From contig DATCLS010000045.1 in NCBI GenBank assembly GCA_036563805.1, positions 1-64,000 on the forward strand: a DNA stretch of 64,000 bases, given 5' to 3'. The position numbers and the translations under genes were made by a program. Of the stretch, positions 42,070 through 53,193 are shown in pieces. The number at the start of each line of letters is the position of its first letter. Within the stretch, counting starts at the first letter, position 1. This DNA comes from DATCLS01 sp036563805 (lineage in GTDB: Bacteria; Actinomycetota; Acidimicrobiia; Acidimicrobiales; VFJN01). A model generated the notes under the pieces. That model saw only the letters and a list, made by a program, of their open reading frames with translations. It was not told the origin of the DNA and did no database searches.

Positions 42070-43358
42070 CGTGCCCCCTCCCCGACCCCGGCCCCGGCGG
42101 CCGCGACGGCCGCGCCGGACCCCGCGGGCCCGCCGACACCGACGGCGCCACCGGACCCGTCGGGCCCACCGGGCTCGCCGGGCTCCGTCGAGCCCGAACC
42201 CGACCCCGCCGCCTCGTCGGCCTCGACCAGCTCGTCGAACAGCCGTAGGACCCGCTCGTCGAGCGCGTCCTGCGCCTCGAGGTACTCGGCCAGCAGGTCG
42301 CGGGGCGTGCGCCGGAGCCGGTCGGGGTCGGCGACCCGCCGGCGCTCGCCCTCGTCGTCGTCCCGGGGGGCCAGCGCCACCTCGACCACGTGGGGAGCGG
42401 CGGCGCGCACCTCGTCGGCCAAGCCGACCCGGGCCCGCTCGTCGAGCACGACCCTGAGGTGGTCGTCGCCGGCCTCGGCCGCCCGGGCCAGCACGTCGGC
42501 CAGCGGGCCCCGCAGCGTGCGCAGCCGGCGCCCGGCCGTGAGCGGCACGGCCCGCACCTGCGCCGGCAGGCCCGGCCGCACGTCGACGACGTGGACCACC
42601 GGGTCGTTGGCCGACTCGCCGAAGTCGAGCTGCAGCGGCGACCCGCAATAGTGGAGCGGCGCCGGCCCGGCCACCGTCTGGGGCCGGTGCAGGTGGCCGA
42701 GCGCCACGTACTGAGCGGCGGCCGGGAAGGCGGTGGCCGGCACCCAGTAGTCGAACACGGTGTGGGCGCCGCGCTCGCCCCCGCCCATCACGCCGCCCAT
42801 GACCATGAGGTGGGCGACGACCAGGTTGACCGTGTCGGCCCGGAAGCCGGCGGTCAGGGCGCCGAGGATGCGGACGACGCGGTCTGCGTAGGCGGCGTGG
42901 GCGTCGGCGGCGTCGCCCGACAGGAGCAGGTCGGCCGTGACCACGTAGCGCTGGGAGGGGAACGGCAGCAGCGCCAGGAGCGCCGTCTCGCCGTCGACGT
43001 CGAGCTCGAGCACGCCGCCATCGGTGGGCGGGCGGATGGCCGCAGCGACGTGGATGCCGCTGGCCTCGGACAGCGGGGCCACCGCCGCCAGCCGCTGGGC
43101 CGAGTCGTGGTTGCCGGCCACGACCACGACCGGCCGGCCGCCGGCCGCCAGGTCGAGCAGGGCGCGGTAGACGATGCGCTCGGACTCGGCGGTCGGGGTG
43201 GCCGTGTCGAACAGGTCGCCGGCCACGACGACGAGGTCGACGGACTGGGACTCGGCGATGCCGGCGATCTCGGCCAGCACGGCCTGGTGCTCGGCGGACC
43301 GGGACCGGCCCCGGATCGCCTTGCCGACGTGCCAGTCGGACGTGTGCAGCAGCCTCAC
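42066..43358 (-). CDS. sbcD: SbcD/Mre11-type exonuclease
   Basis: A 430-residue metallophosphoesterase. It has HTSDWHVGK (D8, H10), VVVAGDLFDTATPTAESE, VVVAGNHDSAQRLAAVAPLS, VVAHLMVMGG and ALGHLHRPQ, which are the five Mre11 phosphoesterase motifs. The C-terminal region (after about 270) carries the capping and Rad50-binding helices, then a Gly/Ser/Pro-rich tail. The start GTG 43358 immediately precedes RLLHTSDWH. Upstream in-frame sequence consists of 39-bp tandem repeats and is not coding. It is coupled to sbcC by a four-base overlap. Confidence 0.95.
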   Translation of the reverse strand: MRLLHTSDWHVGKAIRGRSRSAEHQAVLAEIAGIAESQSVDLVVVAGDLFDTATPTAESERIVYRALLDLAAGGRPVVVVAGNHDSAQRLAAVAPLSEASGIHVAAAIRPPTDGGVLELDVDGETALLALLPFPSQRYVVTADLLLSGDAADAHAAYADRVVRILGALTAGFRADTVNLVVAHLMVMGGVMGGGERGAHTVFDYWVPATAFPAAAQYVALGHLHRPQTVAGPAPLHYCGSPLQLDFGESANDPVVHVVDVRPGLPAQVRAVPLTAGRRLRTLRGPLADVLARAAEAGDDHLRVVLDERARVGLADEVRAAAPHVVEVALAPRDDDEGERRRVADPDRLRRTPRDLLAEYLEAQDALDERVLRLFDELVEADEAAGSGSGSTEPGEPGGPDGSGGAVGVGGPAGSGAAVAAAGAGVGEGAR

Positions 43359-43375
43359 GGCCGGCCCCTCCCTCC

Positions 43376-43466
43376 GGGAAGCCCGGTCGCGGCCGGCGCC
43401 CGGCCCGCCCCGCCGGGAAGCCCGGTCTCGACGGCCGGCCCGCCCCGCCCGCAGGGAAGCCGGGTC
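43376..43466 (-). repeat. 39-bp tandem repeat between herA and sbcD
   Basis: GGGAAGCCCGGTC starts at 43376, 43415 and (as GGGAAGCCGGGTC) 43454, exactly 39 bp apart, with similar intervening CGGCCGGC..CCCGCCCCGCC sequence. It sits in the 166-bp spacer of the operon and may carry the internal promoter or simply be slippage. Confidence 0.8.
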
Positions 43467-43524
43467 TCGAGCCGCACCCGGCTCCGCCCGGCGCGCGCCC
43501 CGCGTCCCACGGCCCGCACCCCGC

Positions 43525-45357
<1,833 letters not shown>

Positions 45358-45365
45358 GCGACACG

Positions 45366-45371
45366 ACGCTA
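45366..45371 (-). promoter_or_regulatory. -10 box TAGCGT for the herA operon
   Basis: Minus-strand TAGCGT, 8 nt before ATG 45357, with no Shine-Dalgarno. Confidence 0.5.
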
Positions 45372-45452
45372 GTGAGGCCGTGTGACAGCGAGACGGACCC
45401 CGAGCGCCCTGGGCGCACCCGGACCGGATGGCGGACCGGTCGCGCACCCGCT

Positions 45453-45458
45453 TAGGGT
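45453..45458 (+). promoter_or_regulatory. -10 box TAGGGT before the enoyl-CoA hydratase gene
   Basis: TAGGGT, 6 nt before ATG 45465. It is divergent from the herA promoter about 80 bp away. Confidence 0.55.
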
Positions 45459-45464
45459 CGCCCC

Positions 45465-46181
45465 ATGGCTGATGCTGCTCCTGGTCCCGTCGTGACGACC
45501 GTCGAGGACGGGGTGGCCGTCCTGCGGTTCGACGACGGCAAGGTCAACGCCCTGTCCCACGCCGCCATCGAGGCCCTGGAGGCCGGCCTCGACACCGCCG
45601 AGGCCGAGGCCCGAGCCGTGTGCCTGGTGGGCCGCGAGGGCAAGTTCTCCGCCGGGTTCGACCTGAGCGTGATGTCCGCCGGGCCCGACCAGGCCCGCGA
45701 CCTGCTGGCGGCCGGCGGCCGGCTCATCATGCGCCTCTACATGCACCCCCAGCCGGTGGTGGCGGCGGTGACCGGGCACGCCCTGGCCGCCGGGGCCCTG
45801 CTCGTGCTGGCCTGCGACATCCGCATCGGCGCCGACGTGCCGGCCAAGATCGGTCTCAACGAGACGTCGATCGGTATGCCGCTGCCGCTGTTCGCCCTCG
45901 AGCTGGCGCAGGACCGGCTCGATCCCCGGGCCCGGGTGCGGGCCACGCTGGCCGCCGAGATCTACGACCCGGCCGGCGCCGTGGAGGTCGGCTACCTCGA
46001 CCGGGTGGTGGCGGCCGACGCGGTGGAGGAGGCGGCGATCGCCGAGGCTCGGCGGCTCGGCGCCTACAGCGCCGGGCCGTACGCTCAGACCAAGCGCACG
46101 CTGCGCGAGCCGATCGCCAACCGGGTCAAGGCCGAGGGGGCCCGCAGCGTCCAGGACTTCATCGTCGAGGCCACCGGCTGA
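45465..46181 (+). CDS. Crotonase/enoyl-CoA hydratase family protein
   Basis: A 238-residue crotonase. It has VAVLRFDDGKVNALSHAAIE, VCLVGREGKFSAGFDLSVMS (first oxyanion-hole loop), PQPVVAAVTGHALAAGALLV followed by ACDIRIGA (second oxyanion loop), and GLNETSIGMPLP with one catalytic-type Glu. The Gly-Gly usually found near AGG-x-x-L is replaced by AAGALL. The second catalytic Glu cannot be placed with confidence, so hydratase versus isomerase activity is open. At 238 residues it is a little short. It is a single leaderless gene divergent from herA. Confidence 0.88.
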   Translation: MADAAPGPVVTTVEDGVAVLRFDDGKVNALSHAAIEALEAGLDTAEAEARAVCLVGREGKFSAGFDLSVMSAGPDQARDLLAAGGRLIMRLYMHPQPVVAAVTGHALAAGALLVLACDIRIGADVPAKIGLNETSIGMPLPLFALELAQDRLDPRARVRATLAAEIYDPAGAVEVGYLDRVVAADAVEEAAIAEARRLGAYSAGPYAQTKRTLREPIANRVKAEGARSVQDFIVEATG

Positions 46182-46309
46182 CCGCCGGCGCGGCCGTTTC
46201 GCCCCACGCCCCCGCCGCGGGCCCGCCGACGATCCCGAGGGCCGGCCGCGCGGGCCGGCCGTCGGCCGGCGCCCGACTCCGTTCCGCCCCCTTCGCCCGG
46301 CCGGCGCCG

Positions 46310-46315
46310 TAGCGT
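46310..46315 (+). promoter_or_regulatory. -10 box TAGCGT before the zf-UBP gene
   Basis: TAGCGT, 6 nt before ATG 46322. Confidence 0.5.
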
Positions 46316-46321
46316 GGGGCC

Positions 46322-46615
46322 ATGAGCCAGACCTGCAGCCATCTCGACACGGTGCAGGACGTGACGCCGTCGTCCTCCGGCTGCGAGGACTGCCTGCGCA
46401 CCGGCGACCAGTGGGTCCACCTGCGGACGTGCATGACGTGCGGGCACGTGGGCTGCTGCGACAGCTCACCCAACCGCCACGCCACCGCGCACTTCGCGGC
46501 CAGCCACCACCCCGTCGTCCGCTCCTACGAGCCGGGAGAGGACTGGTGGTGGTGCTACGAGGATCAACTGTCGTTCGACGTGCCGGGCGCCCCGCCCGCC
46601 CCGTCGCACCCCTGA
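46322..46615 (+). CDS. UBP-type zinc-finger protein
   Basis: A 97-residue stand-alone zf-UBP domain. The Cys/His ligands are ordered as in ubiquitin-protease zinc fingers: GCEDCLRTGD, HLRTCMTCGHVGCCDSSPNR and HATAHFAASHHPVVRSYEPG, then WWWCYEDQL. Bacterial single-domain members are frequent in Actinobacteria; they have no known ubiquitin partner. The leaderless start is ATG 46322. The stop lies only 4 bp before the GTG of the DUF4032 gene, so the two are almost surely one transcript. Confidence 0.9.
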   Translation: MSQTCSHLDTVQDVTPSSSGCEDCLRTGDQWVHLRTCMTCGHVGCCDSSPNRHATAHFAASHHPVVRSYEPGEDWWWCYEDQLSFDVPGAPPAPSHP

Positions 46616-46619
46616 GCGG

Positions 46620-47981
<1,362 letters not shown>

Positions 47982-48085
47982 CACCGGAGTCATGACGGTG
48001 CTATCAGGCGACTGCCGATAACCCTTGTGCTCGTTGCGCTCGTGCCGTTCAATGCGTGGACGTGGAGGAGGGGTCCCTGTGGGGG

Positions 48086-48895
48086 ATGATCGACGCGCAG
48101 CCCGTCGTCTTCCCTGTTCCCGTGCACGAGCTCAACACGGCGCTCATCGAGTTCGTCGTGCCGGTCGAGGCGGCCAGGCGGCTGCTGCCCGGTGACGCCT
48201 TCGAGCTGGTCGAGACCGAGCCGGGCCTGGCCCAGGTCAACGTTGCGGCGCTCGACTACCGACGGGGCGCGTGGGGCCCGGCCGCCGCCGTCGAGACGAT
48301 GCTGACCGCCCGCCCGGTGGGCGCCCCGCCGAGCGCCACCGGCATCTTTCTGTGCGACGGACCGATCAGCCAGCGGTTCGCCAGCGAGGTCGCCAGCCGG
48401 GCCATGGGGACCTCGAAACGGCTGGAGACGGTCGAGGTCGACACGACCGACGCCGACGTCAGGTTCCGAGTGTCGTGCGGCGACGAGCGGGCGCTGACGC
48501 TGCGCCTGCCCCGGGTGTCCGGGGCCCGCGAGCGCCACCGGCTCGACATCGCCGGCTACAGCTGCCTCGACGGCGAGCCCTACGTCACCCGCCTGGAGAT
48601 CGACATGCCGGCCGCCGCCGTCGACCCGGCCGACGTCGACCTCTCGATCGGGACCGGCTGGTTCGCCGACACGCTCCGGTCGCTCGGCCTGCCCCGCAAG
48701 CCCGACCGGTGCTGGTGGGGAGAGGGCCTCACCGCCGTGTATCACCGGCCCGCCCGGCTGACGGCCGCCGCCCGCGCCGGCGTGACGGGCCGGGGCGGCG
48801 ACGCCCAGGGCGACACGAGAGGCGACGCCCGCGAGACCGGCGAGGCTGAGGGGACCGAGCCGCTGTCCGGCGGCGCCGGGCCGGCCTCCGGCTGA
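48086..48895 (+). CDS. Acetoacetate decarboxylase-fold protein
   Basis: About 269 residues with the ADC fold. It has VVFPVPVHELNTALIEFVVP followed by ARRLLPGDAFELVE, AQVNVAALDYRRGAWGP, and a region VASRAMGTSKRLETVEV whose Lys is positioned like the Schiff-base Lys. CWWGEGLTAVYHRPA follows. The C-terminal 45 residues are Gly/Asp/Glu-rich. ADC-fold proteins include decarboxylases and many uncharacterised enzymes. The start is uncertain: ATG 48086 is chosen, with GGAGGAGGGG upstream; GTG 48056 would add 10 residues. The 100 bp upstream holds only a GATAAC box. Confidence 0.75.
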   Translation: MIDAQPVVFPVPVHELNTALIEFVVPVEAARRLLPGDAFELVETEPGLAQVNVAALDYRRGAWGPAAAVETMLTARPVGAPPSATGIFLCDGPISQRFASEVASRAMGTSKRLETVEVDTTDADVRFRVSCGDERALTLRLPRVSGARERHRLDIAGYSCLDGEPYVTRLEIDMPAAAVDPADVDLSIGTGWFADTLRSLGLPRKPDRCWWGEGLTAVYHRPARLTAAARAGVTGRGGDAQGDTRGDARETGEAEGTEPLSGGAGPASG

Positions 48896-48999
48896 CGGCC
48901 CGCCGGCCGGCGCCCGCAGGCGTCGGCCCGGGGCCCGGCCGCGGACGCCGCAGGCCGACTCGCACACCACCTCGAGCCGCCGGTGGCTGGGCCGCCGCC

Positions 49000-49947
49000 T
49001 CACAGGCCGGTCGTGTTGTCGATGCGCTCGCGCAGCAGGTCGGCGTGGCCGTTGTGGCGGGCGTACTCGGCGATGAGGTGGACGAGCACGCGCCGCAGCG
49101 ACACCGGCTCGCCCGTCATCGCGTGGGTGCCGGTGGCGTCGAGGGACGGGGTGGCGGCCACGATGGCCCGCGACCGCTCGCACTCCTCCCGCCACACCGC
49201 CAGCGCCTCGGCGGGGTCGCCCTCCAGGTCGTCGAAGTCCTGGTTGGGGTCGTCGTCGGAGTAGTACAGGTGCGGGATCTGCTCGCCCGCGAACTGGATG
49301 CGGAACCACCACCGCTCGACCCCGGCCAGGTGGCGCAGCAGGCCGTGGAGGCTGAGGCCCGACGGAGGCACCACCTTCTCCGACAGCCGCTCGGGCGGCA
49401 CCCCGGCGCACTTCAGCTCCACCGTCCGGCGTTGCCAGTCGAGGTAGGCGCACAGGATCTCCCGCTCGTCGCCGACGAGGGGCGGCGTGGCGCGGTCGTC
49501 ACCGGGCATCACCGCCGAGACGACTGCGGGCGGAGACGGGGCCGCCGAAGCCGAGGCGGGCGGTGACTCGGTCGACTCGGTCGCCGATCCCGACGCCGGC
49601 GCCGACCGGGCCGCTCCGTCGCCCAGCTTGACCACCTCGTCCACCTCGACGACATGGGTCGTGGCGAACACCTCGCCGAACTCCCGGATCGCCGCCTCCC
49701 GCCGCTCGTCCTTGAGGTAGGAGGCCAGGGCCCGGCGGCTGGGGAAGCGCAGGAGCTGGAACTCGACCGGCAGCTCCGGGTCCTGCCCGCCGGACCGCCG
49801 GCCCCGGAACACCAGCTCGGCGCCGTGGTCGGCCAGGAGGGGCAGGATGGCGTCCTCGTACGCGCTCGCGCGCTCGGCAGCCCCGGGCTCGGGCCCGGTG
49901 TACCCCACGAACGCGAGCGTGAACGGGCCGTCATCGTTGTCGGTCAT
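49000..49947 (-). CDS. DUF1330-like + DUF664/DinB fusion protein
   Basis: A 315-residue protein. Residues 1-105 resemble a DUF1330/EthD-like ferredoxin fold (RASAYEDAILPLLADHGAEL, VEFQLLRFPSRRALASYLKD). A Ser/Ala/Pro linker covers about 107-150. Residues 155-315 are a DUF664/DinB domain with metal-ligand-type His: LSLHGLLRHLAGVERWWF and HLIAEYARHNGHADLLRERI. DUF664 relatives are mycothiol-dependent transferases. The combination with DUF1330 is unusual. The start is ATG 49947, 6 nt after a CAAGAT box; the promoter is shared with the divergent TetR gene. Confidence 0.85.
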   Translation of the reverse strand: MTDNDDGPFTLAFVGYTGPEPGAAERASAYEDAILPLLADHGAELVFRGRRSGGQDPELPVEFQLLRFPSRRALASYLKDERREAAIREFGEVFATTHVVEVDEVVKLGDGAARSAPASGSATESTESPPASASAAPSPPAVVSAVMPGDDRATPPLVGDEREILCAYLDWQRRTVELKCAGVPPERLSEKVVPPSGLSLHGLLRHLAGVERWWFRIQFAGEQIPHLYYSDDDPNQDFDDLEGDPAEALAVWREECERSRAIVAATPSLDATGTHAMTGEPVSLRRVLVHLIAEYARHNGHADLLRERIDNTTGL

Positions 49948-49990
49948 GGGCCTATCTTGTCGCCCGGCCGCCGGCGCCCGGGCCGCCGGC

Positions 49991-50018
49991 GTGTACCCGC
50001 CCGTACACCGTGGATAAC
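49991..50018 (+). promoter_or_regulatory. TetR promoter with palindrome GTGTAC-N6-GTACAC and -10 GATAAC
   Basis: GTGTAC (49991-49996) and GTACAC (50003-50008) form an inverted repeat directly in front of GATAAC (50013-50018), which lies 8 nt before ATG 50027. Autoregulation of the TetR gene, and control of the divergent DUF664 gene, is inferred. Confidence 0.6.
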
Positions 50019-50026
50019 GTGCGGTC

Positions 50027-50749
50027 ATGGCGACCACGGGCCGCGAGCTGCTGGCGGCGCTGGACGAGGGCCCGGCCCGCATGTCGGGCGCGGACGTCGC
50101 CGCGTCCCAGCGGCGGCGCATGCTGGCCGCCATGGTGGCGGCCGTGGCTGAGAAGGGCTACGTCGACGTGGCGGTCGCCGACGTCGTGTCGCGGGCCCGC
50201 GTCTCGCGGGCCACGTTCTACGAGCAGTTCCGCGACAAGGCCGACTGCTTCGTCGCCGCCCTCCAAGCCTGCACCGACCAGCTGACGCGCACGCTGCGCG
50301 AGCGGGCGCCCCGGAGCCTGCCGCCGCGCGCCCGCCTGGGCGCCTTCCTCGACGCCTACCTGAGCGGGCTGGCCGCCTTCCCCGAAGGCGCCCGGGTGTG
50401 CCTGGTGGAGATGTACGCGGTCGGCCCCGAGGCCGCGGAGCAGCGCCACCGCATCCAGCTCGACTTCGCCGCCCGGCTGCGGGCCATGCACGCCGGGCTG
50501 GCCAAGGCCGGCGAGCCGGTCCGCCCGCTCGACGACTTCGACTTCGAGGCGATCGTCGGGGCCATCAGCGCCCTGGCCACCAACCGGGTGGCCGCCGGCC
50601 GGGCGCGCGAGCTGCCCGAGCTGCGGGAGCCGCTCGAGCGGTTCGTGCTCACCCACTTCGGTCTGGACCCGGACGAGCGGCTCGACGAGGACGGGCGGCC
50701 GGACAGCGAGAACGAGCAACCCGACCAGGACGAGCGGCCGGGCACGTAG
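50027..50749 (+). CDS. TetR/AcrR family regulator
   Basis: A 240-residue regulator. The HTH is at about residues 27-75 (QRRRMLAAMVAAVAEKGYVD followed by VAVADVVSRARVSRATFYEQ and FRDKADCFVAAL). A helical ligand domain follows with a typical LEMYAVGPEA-type segment (CLVEMYAVGPEAAEQRH). An acidic 25-residue tail ends the protein. The start is ATG 50027, leaderless, behind a palindromic operator. The downstream acyl-CoA synthetase and the KstR-like site between them suggest control of lipid or sterol catabolism, but that operator is of a different type from the TetR palindrome. Confidence 0.9.
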   Translation: MATTGRELLAALDEGPARMSGADVAASQRRRMLAAMVAAVAEKGYVDVAVADVVSRARVSRATFYEQFRDKADCFVAALQACTDQLTRTLRERAPRSLPPRARLGAFLDAYLSGLAAFPEGARVCLVEMYAVGPEAAEQRHRIQLDFAARLRAMHAGLAKAGEPVRPLDDFDFEAIVGAISALATNRVAAGRARELPELREPLERFVLTHFGLDPDERLDEDGRPDSENEQPDQDERPGT

Positions 50750-50799
50750 GCCGACGGACGGCGGGCCGAGCCCCACGGGAGCCGCCCGCCGGTTGCTGC

Positions 50800-50813
50800 T
50801 AGAACACGTTCTC
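50800..50813 (+). promoter_or_regulatory. KstR-like operator TAGAACACGTTCTC
   Basis: It matches the KstR consensus TnnAACnnGTTnnA except for the last base; the AGAAC/GTTCT arms are perfect. It lies 39 bp before the acyl-CoA synthetase ATG. KstR regulates cholesterol-catabolic genes in Actinobacteria; binding here is inferred. Confidence 0.5.
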
Positions 50814-50852
50814 GTTCAGAATTGGGTTCCAGTTGCCGGACCGGGGGGTCCC

Positions 50853-52445
50853 ATGGACGAGACCGCAGTCGCCGCCTTCCAGCTCGCGGGCCAGGACATC
50901 TGGTGGATGGTGGACCGCTGGGCCCGCACCCGGCCCGACCACCCGTTCCTCGTGTGGGAACCCCGGTCGGGCGAAGACCGCACCTGGACGTACCGCCAGT
51001 TCGCCGACGACGTGTCGCGCATCGCCGCCGGCCTGACCGACCGGGGCATCGGCGTCGGCGACAAGGTCCTCATCCACGCCGACAACTGCCCCGAGGCCGT
51101 GCTGGCCTGGTACGCCTGCGCCCGAGTGGGCGCCGTGGCCGTCACCACCAACACCCGCAGCGTCGCCGCCGAGGTCTCGTACTTCGCCTCCCACGCCCGG
51201 TGCGTGGCCGCCGTCACCCAGCCCCGCTACGCGGCCCTGGTGGCCAAGGCCGCCCCCGACCTGCGGTGGATCGCGGTGACCGAGGACGACTCGGGCGAGC
51301 CGCCCGCCCCCGAGCACCGCGACCACGGGCACGAGCCGTTCTCGGCCCTGTACGGCGACCCCGACGACGCCCCGCGACGCGAGCCGGACCCGCTGCTGCC
51401 GGCCGGCATCCTCTACACCTCGGGCACGACGTCACGCCCCAAGGCGGTCGTGCACACCCACGGCAACGCCCTGTGGGCCGCCCGGCAGGGCCCGCTGGCC
51501 ATCGACATGACCGGCGACGACACCTACCTCGTCTACCTGCCGTTCTTCCACGTCAACGCCCAGAGCTGGAGCATCTGGACGACGCTCGGCGTGGGCGGGA
51601 CCGTGGTGCTCCAGCCCAAGTTCTCGGCCAGCCGGTTCTGGGAGGTCATCGCCAAGCACCGGGTCACGCACATCTCGCTGATCCCGTTCGTGTTCAAGGC
51701 GATCGCCGGCCAGCCCATCCCCGAGCACACGGTCAAGGTGGGCGTGTTCGGCCTGATCATGCCCGAGCTGGAGGACTGGCTGAAGATGCGGGTCGTGCCG
51801 GCCTACGGCATGACCGAGACCGTCATCCACGCCATCCACGCCAACAAGTTCGAGGAGTTCCCCCGGGGGACGATGGGCCGCCCCACCGCCGGCTACGAGG
51901 TGCTGATCGTCGACCAGGAGACCGGCGAGGTCTGCACCGACGGGCGGGTCGGTGAACTGTGGCTGCGGGGGACCCGGGGCATCCAGCTTTTCCTCGAGTA
52001 CTACGACAACCCGGAGGCCAACGCCGCCGCCTTCACCGAGGACGGCTGGTTCCGGACCGGCGACCTCGTCCGCTTGGGCGAGAACGGCAACCTCTTCTAC
52101 TCGGAGCGGGACAAGGACGCCCTCAAGGTCGGCGGCGAGAACGTGTCGGCCCGCGAGGTCGAGGACGTCTGCCGCCAGGTGCCCGGCGTCGCCGACGTGG
52201 CCGTCGTGGCCAAGTCGCACGAGATGCTGAGCATGGTGGCGGTGGCGTTCGTCATCAAGGCGCCCGACGCCCCCGAGGACGACGCCCTGGCGGCGGCCGT
52301 CATCGAGCGCTGCCGGGAGAACCTGGCCGACTTCAAGGTGCCCCGGGCGGTCTACTTCGTCGACGAGTTCCCGACCGCCACGCTGGAGAAGGTGGCCAAG
52401 CACAAGCTCCGGGAGATGGCCGACGCCATGCCGCCTGTCGACTGA
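50853..52445 (+). CDS. Acyl-CoA synthetase (AMP-binding, CaiC-like)
   Basis: A 530-residue adenylate-forming enzyme. It has FVWEPRSGEDRTWTYRQ-type entry (PFLVWEPRSGEDRTWTYRQF), the P-loop LYTSGTTSRPKAVVHTHGN, YLPFFHVNAQSWSIWTTLGV, AYGMTETV, and the FACS/AMP C-terminal motif DGWFRTGDLVRLGENGNLFY followed by KVGGENVSAREVEDV. The C-terminal catalytic Lys region FPTATLEKVAKHKLRE is present. It resembles crotonobetaine/carnitine-CoA ligases; the substrate is uncertain. The start is ATG 50853; 20 upstream in-frame codons are excluded because they contain the operator. Confidence 0.92.
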   Translation: MDETAVAAFQLAGQDIWWMVDRWARTRPDHPFLVWEPRSGEDRTWTYRQFADDVSRIAAGLTDRGIGVGDKVLIHADNCPEAVLAWYACARVGAVAVTTNTRSVAAEVSYFASHARCVAAVTQPRYAALVAKAAPDLRWIAVTEDDSGEPPAPEHRDHGHEPFSALYGDPDDAPRREPDPLLPAGILYTSGTTSRPKAVVHTHGNALWAARQGPLAIDMTGDDTYLVYLPFFHVNAQSWSIWTTLGVGGTVVLQPKFSASRFWEVIAKHRVTHISLIPFVFKAIAGQPIPEHTVKVGVFGLIMPELEDWLKMRVVPAYGMTETVIHAIHANKFEEFPRGTMGRPTAGYEVLIVDQETGEVCTDGRVGELWLRGTRGIQLFLEYYDNPEANAAAFTEDGWFRTGDLVRLGENGNLFYSERDKDALKVGGENVSAREVEDVCRQVPGVADVAVVAKSHEMLSMVAVAFVIKAPDAPEDDALAAAVIERCRENLADFKVPRAVYFVDEFPTATLEKVAKHKLREMADAMPPVD

Positions 52446-52485
52446 GCCGCCGGGCCCGCCCGGGCCCGGTGCGGCCGATCCGCCA

Positions 52486-52491
52486 TATCCT
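52486..52491 (+). promoter_or_regulatory. -10 box TATCCT for the toxin-antitoxin pair
   Basis: TATCCT, 7 nt before ATG 52499, with no ribosome site. Confidence 0.5.
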
Positions 52492-52498
52492 TCGGTAC

Positions 52499-53191
52499 AT
52501 GCGGCGCGTAGCCGACGCCTTTGAGGGCTGTTACGAGGCGGAGCGCGCCGCGGCGCTGGCGGGCGTGCCCGTCTCCACGCTCTACGAGTGGGCGCGGGCG
52601 GGCCTCGTCGTCCCGTCGCTGTCGCCCGCCCGGCCCATGCTCTGGTCGTACGCCGACCTCGTGGTGCTGCGGATCGTGGGTTGGCTCCGCCACCCCAAGC
52701 GGGCGGCGGGCGCGGTGGTGCCGGCCAGCCCGATGGCGGCCGTGCGCCGGGCGCTCGACGAGCTCGACCGGCTGGGGCTCGACCCGTGGGCGGCGCCGCC
52801 CGACGGGGCCGCCGCACCCGACGGGCCGGCGACGCCGGCCTCGCCGCTCGCCGTCGACCGGTCGGGCAACGTCTACGTCCGGCACCCCGACGGGGTCCAG
52901 GGCGACCGGGGCCAGGGCGTGCTGCCCGACACGCTCGACCTGCTGGGTCCGTTCGACGGCGAAGCGGGCGGCTGGGGCCCCGACCTCCGCCGGCCCCTGC
53001 CCCACCTGCGCATCGTGCCCGGCAAGCTCAGCGGCGAACCCCACCTGGCCGGCTCCCGGGTCACGACCCGGGCGGTGGCGGCGCTGGCCGACCGGGGCCA
53101 CACGCTCGACGACCTCGCCCGCCTGTACCCCGACGAGGACGCCGACGGCCTGCGCGAGGCGGTCGAGCTCGAGCGCCGGCTGGCGGCCTGA
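52499..53191 (+). CDS. MerR-type HTH + DUF433 antitoxin-like protein
   Basis: A 230-residue protein. The N-terminal MerR-like winged HTH is EAERAAALAGVPVSTLYEWA with RAGLVVPSLSPARPMLWSYA and a following leucine-rich helix. The C-terminal DUF433 domain (about residues 160-230) reads PHLRIVPGKLSGEPHLAGSR then VTTRAVAALADRGHTLDDLA. A Pro/Ala/Asp-rich linker joins them. DUF433 proteins act as antitoxins for PIN-like toxins, and the next gene encodes one 2 bp downstream. The leaderless start is ATG 52499. Confidence 0.8.
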   Translation: MRRVADAFEGCYEAERAAALAGVPVSTLYEWARAGLVVPSLSPARPMLWSYADLVVLRIVGWLRHPKRAAGAVVPASPMAAVRRALDELDRLGLDPWAAPPDGAAAPDGPATPASPLAVDRSGNVYVRHPDGVQGDRGQGVLPDTLDLLGPFDGEAGGWGPDLRRPLPHLRIVPGKLSGEPHLAGSRVTTRAVAALADRGHTLDDLARLYPDEDADGLREAVELERRLAA

Positions 53192-53193
53192 CC

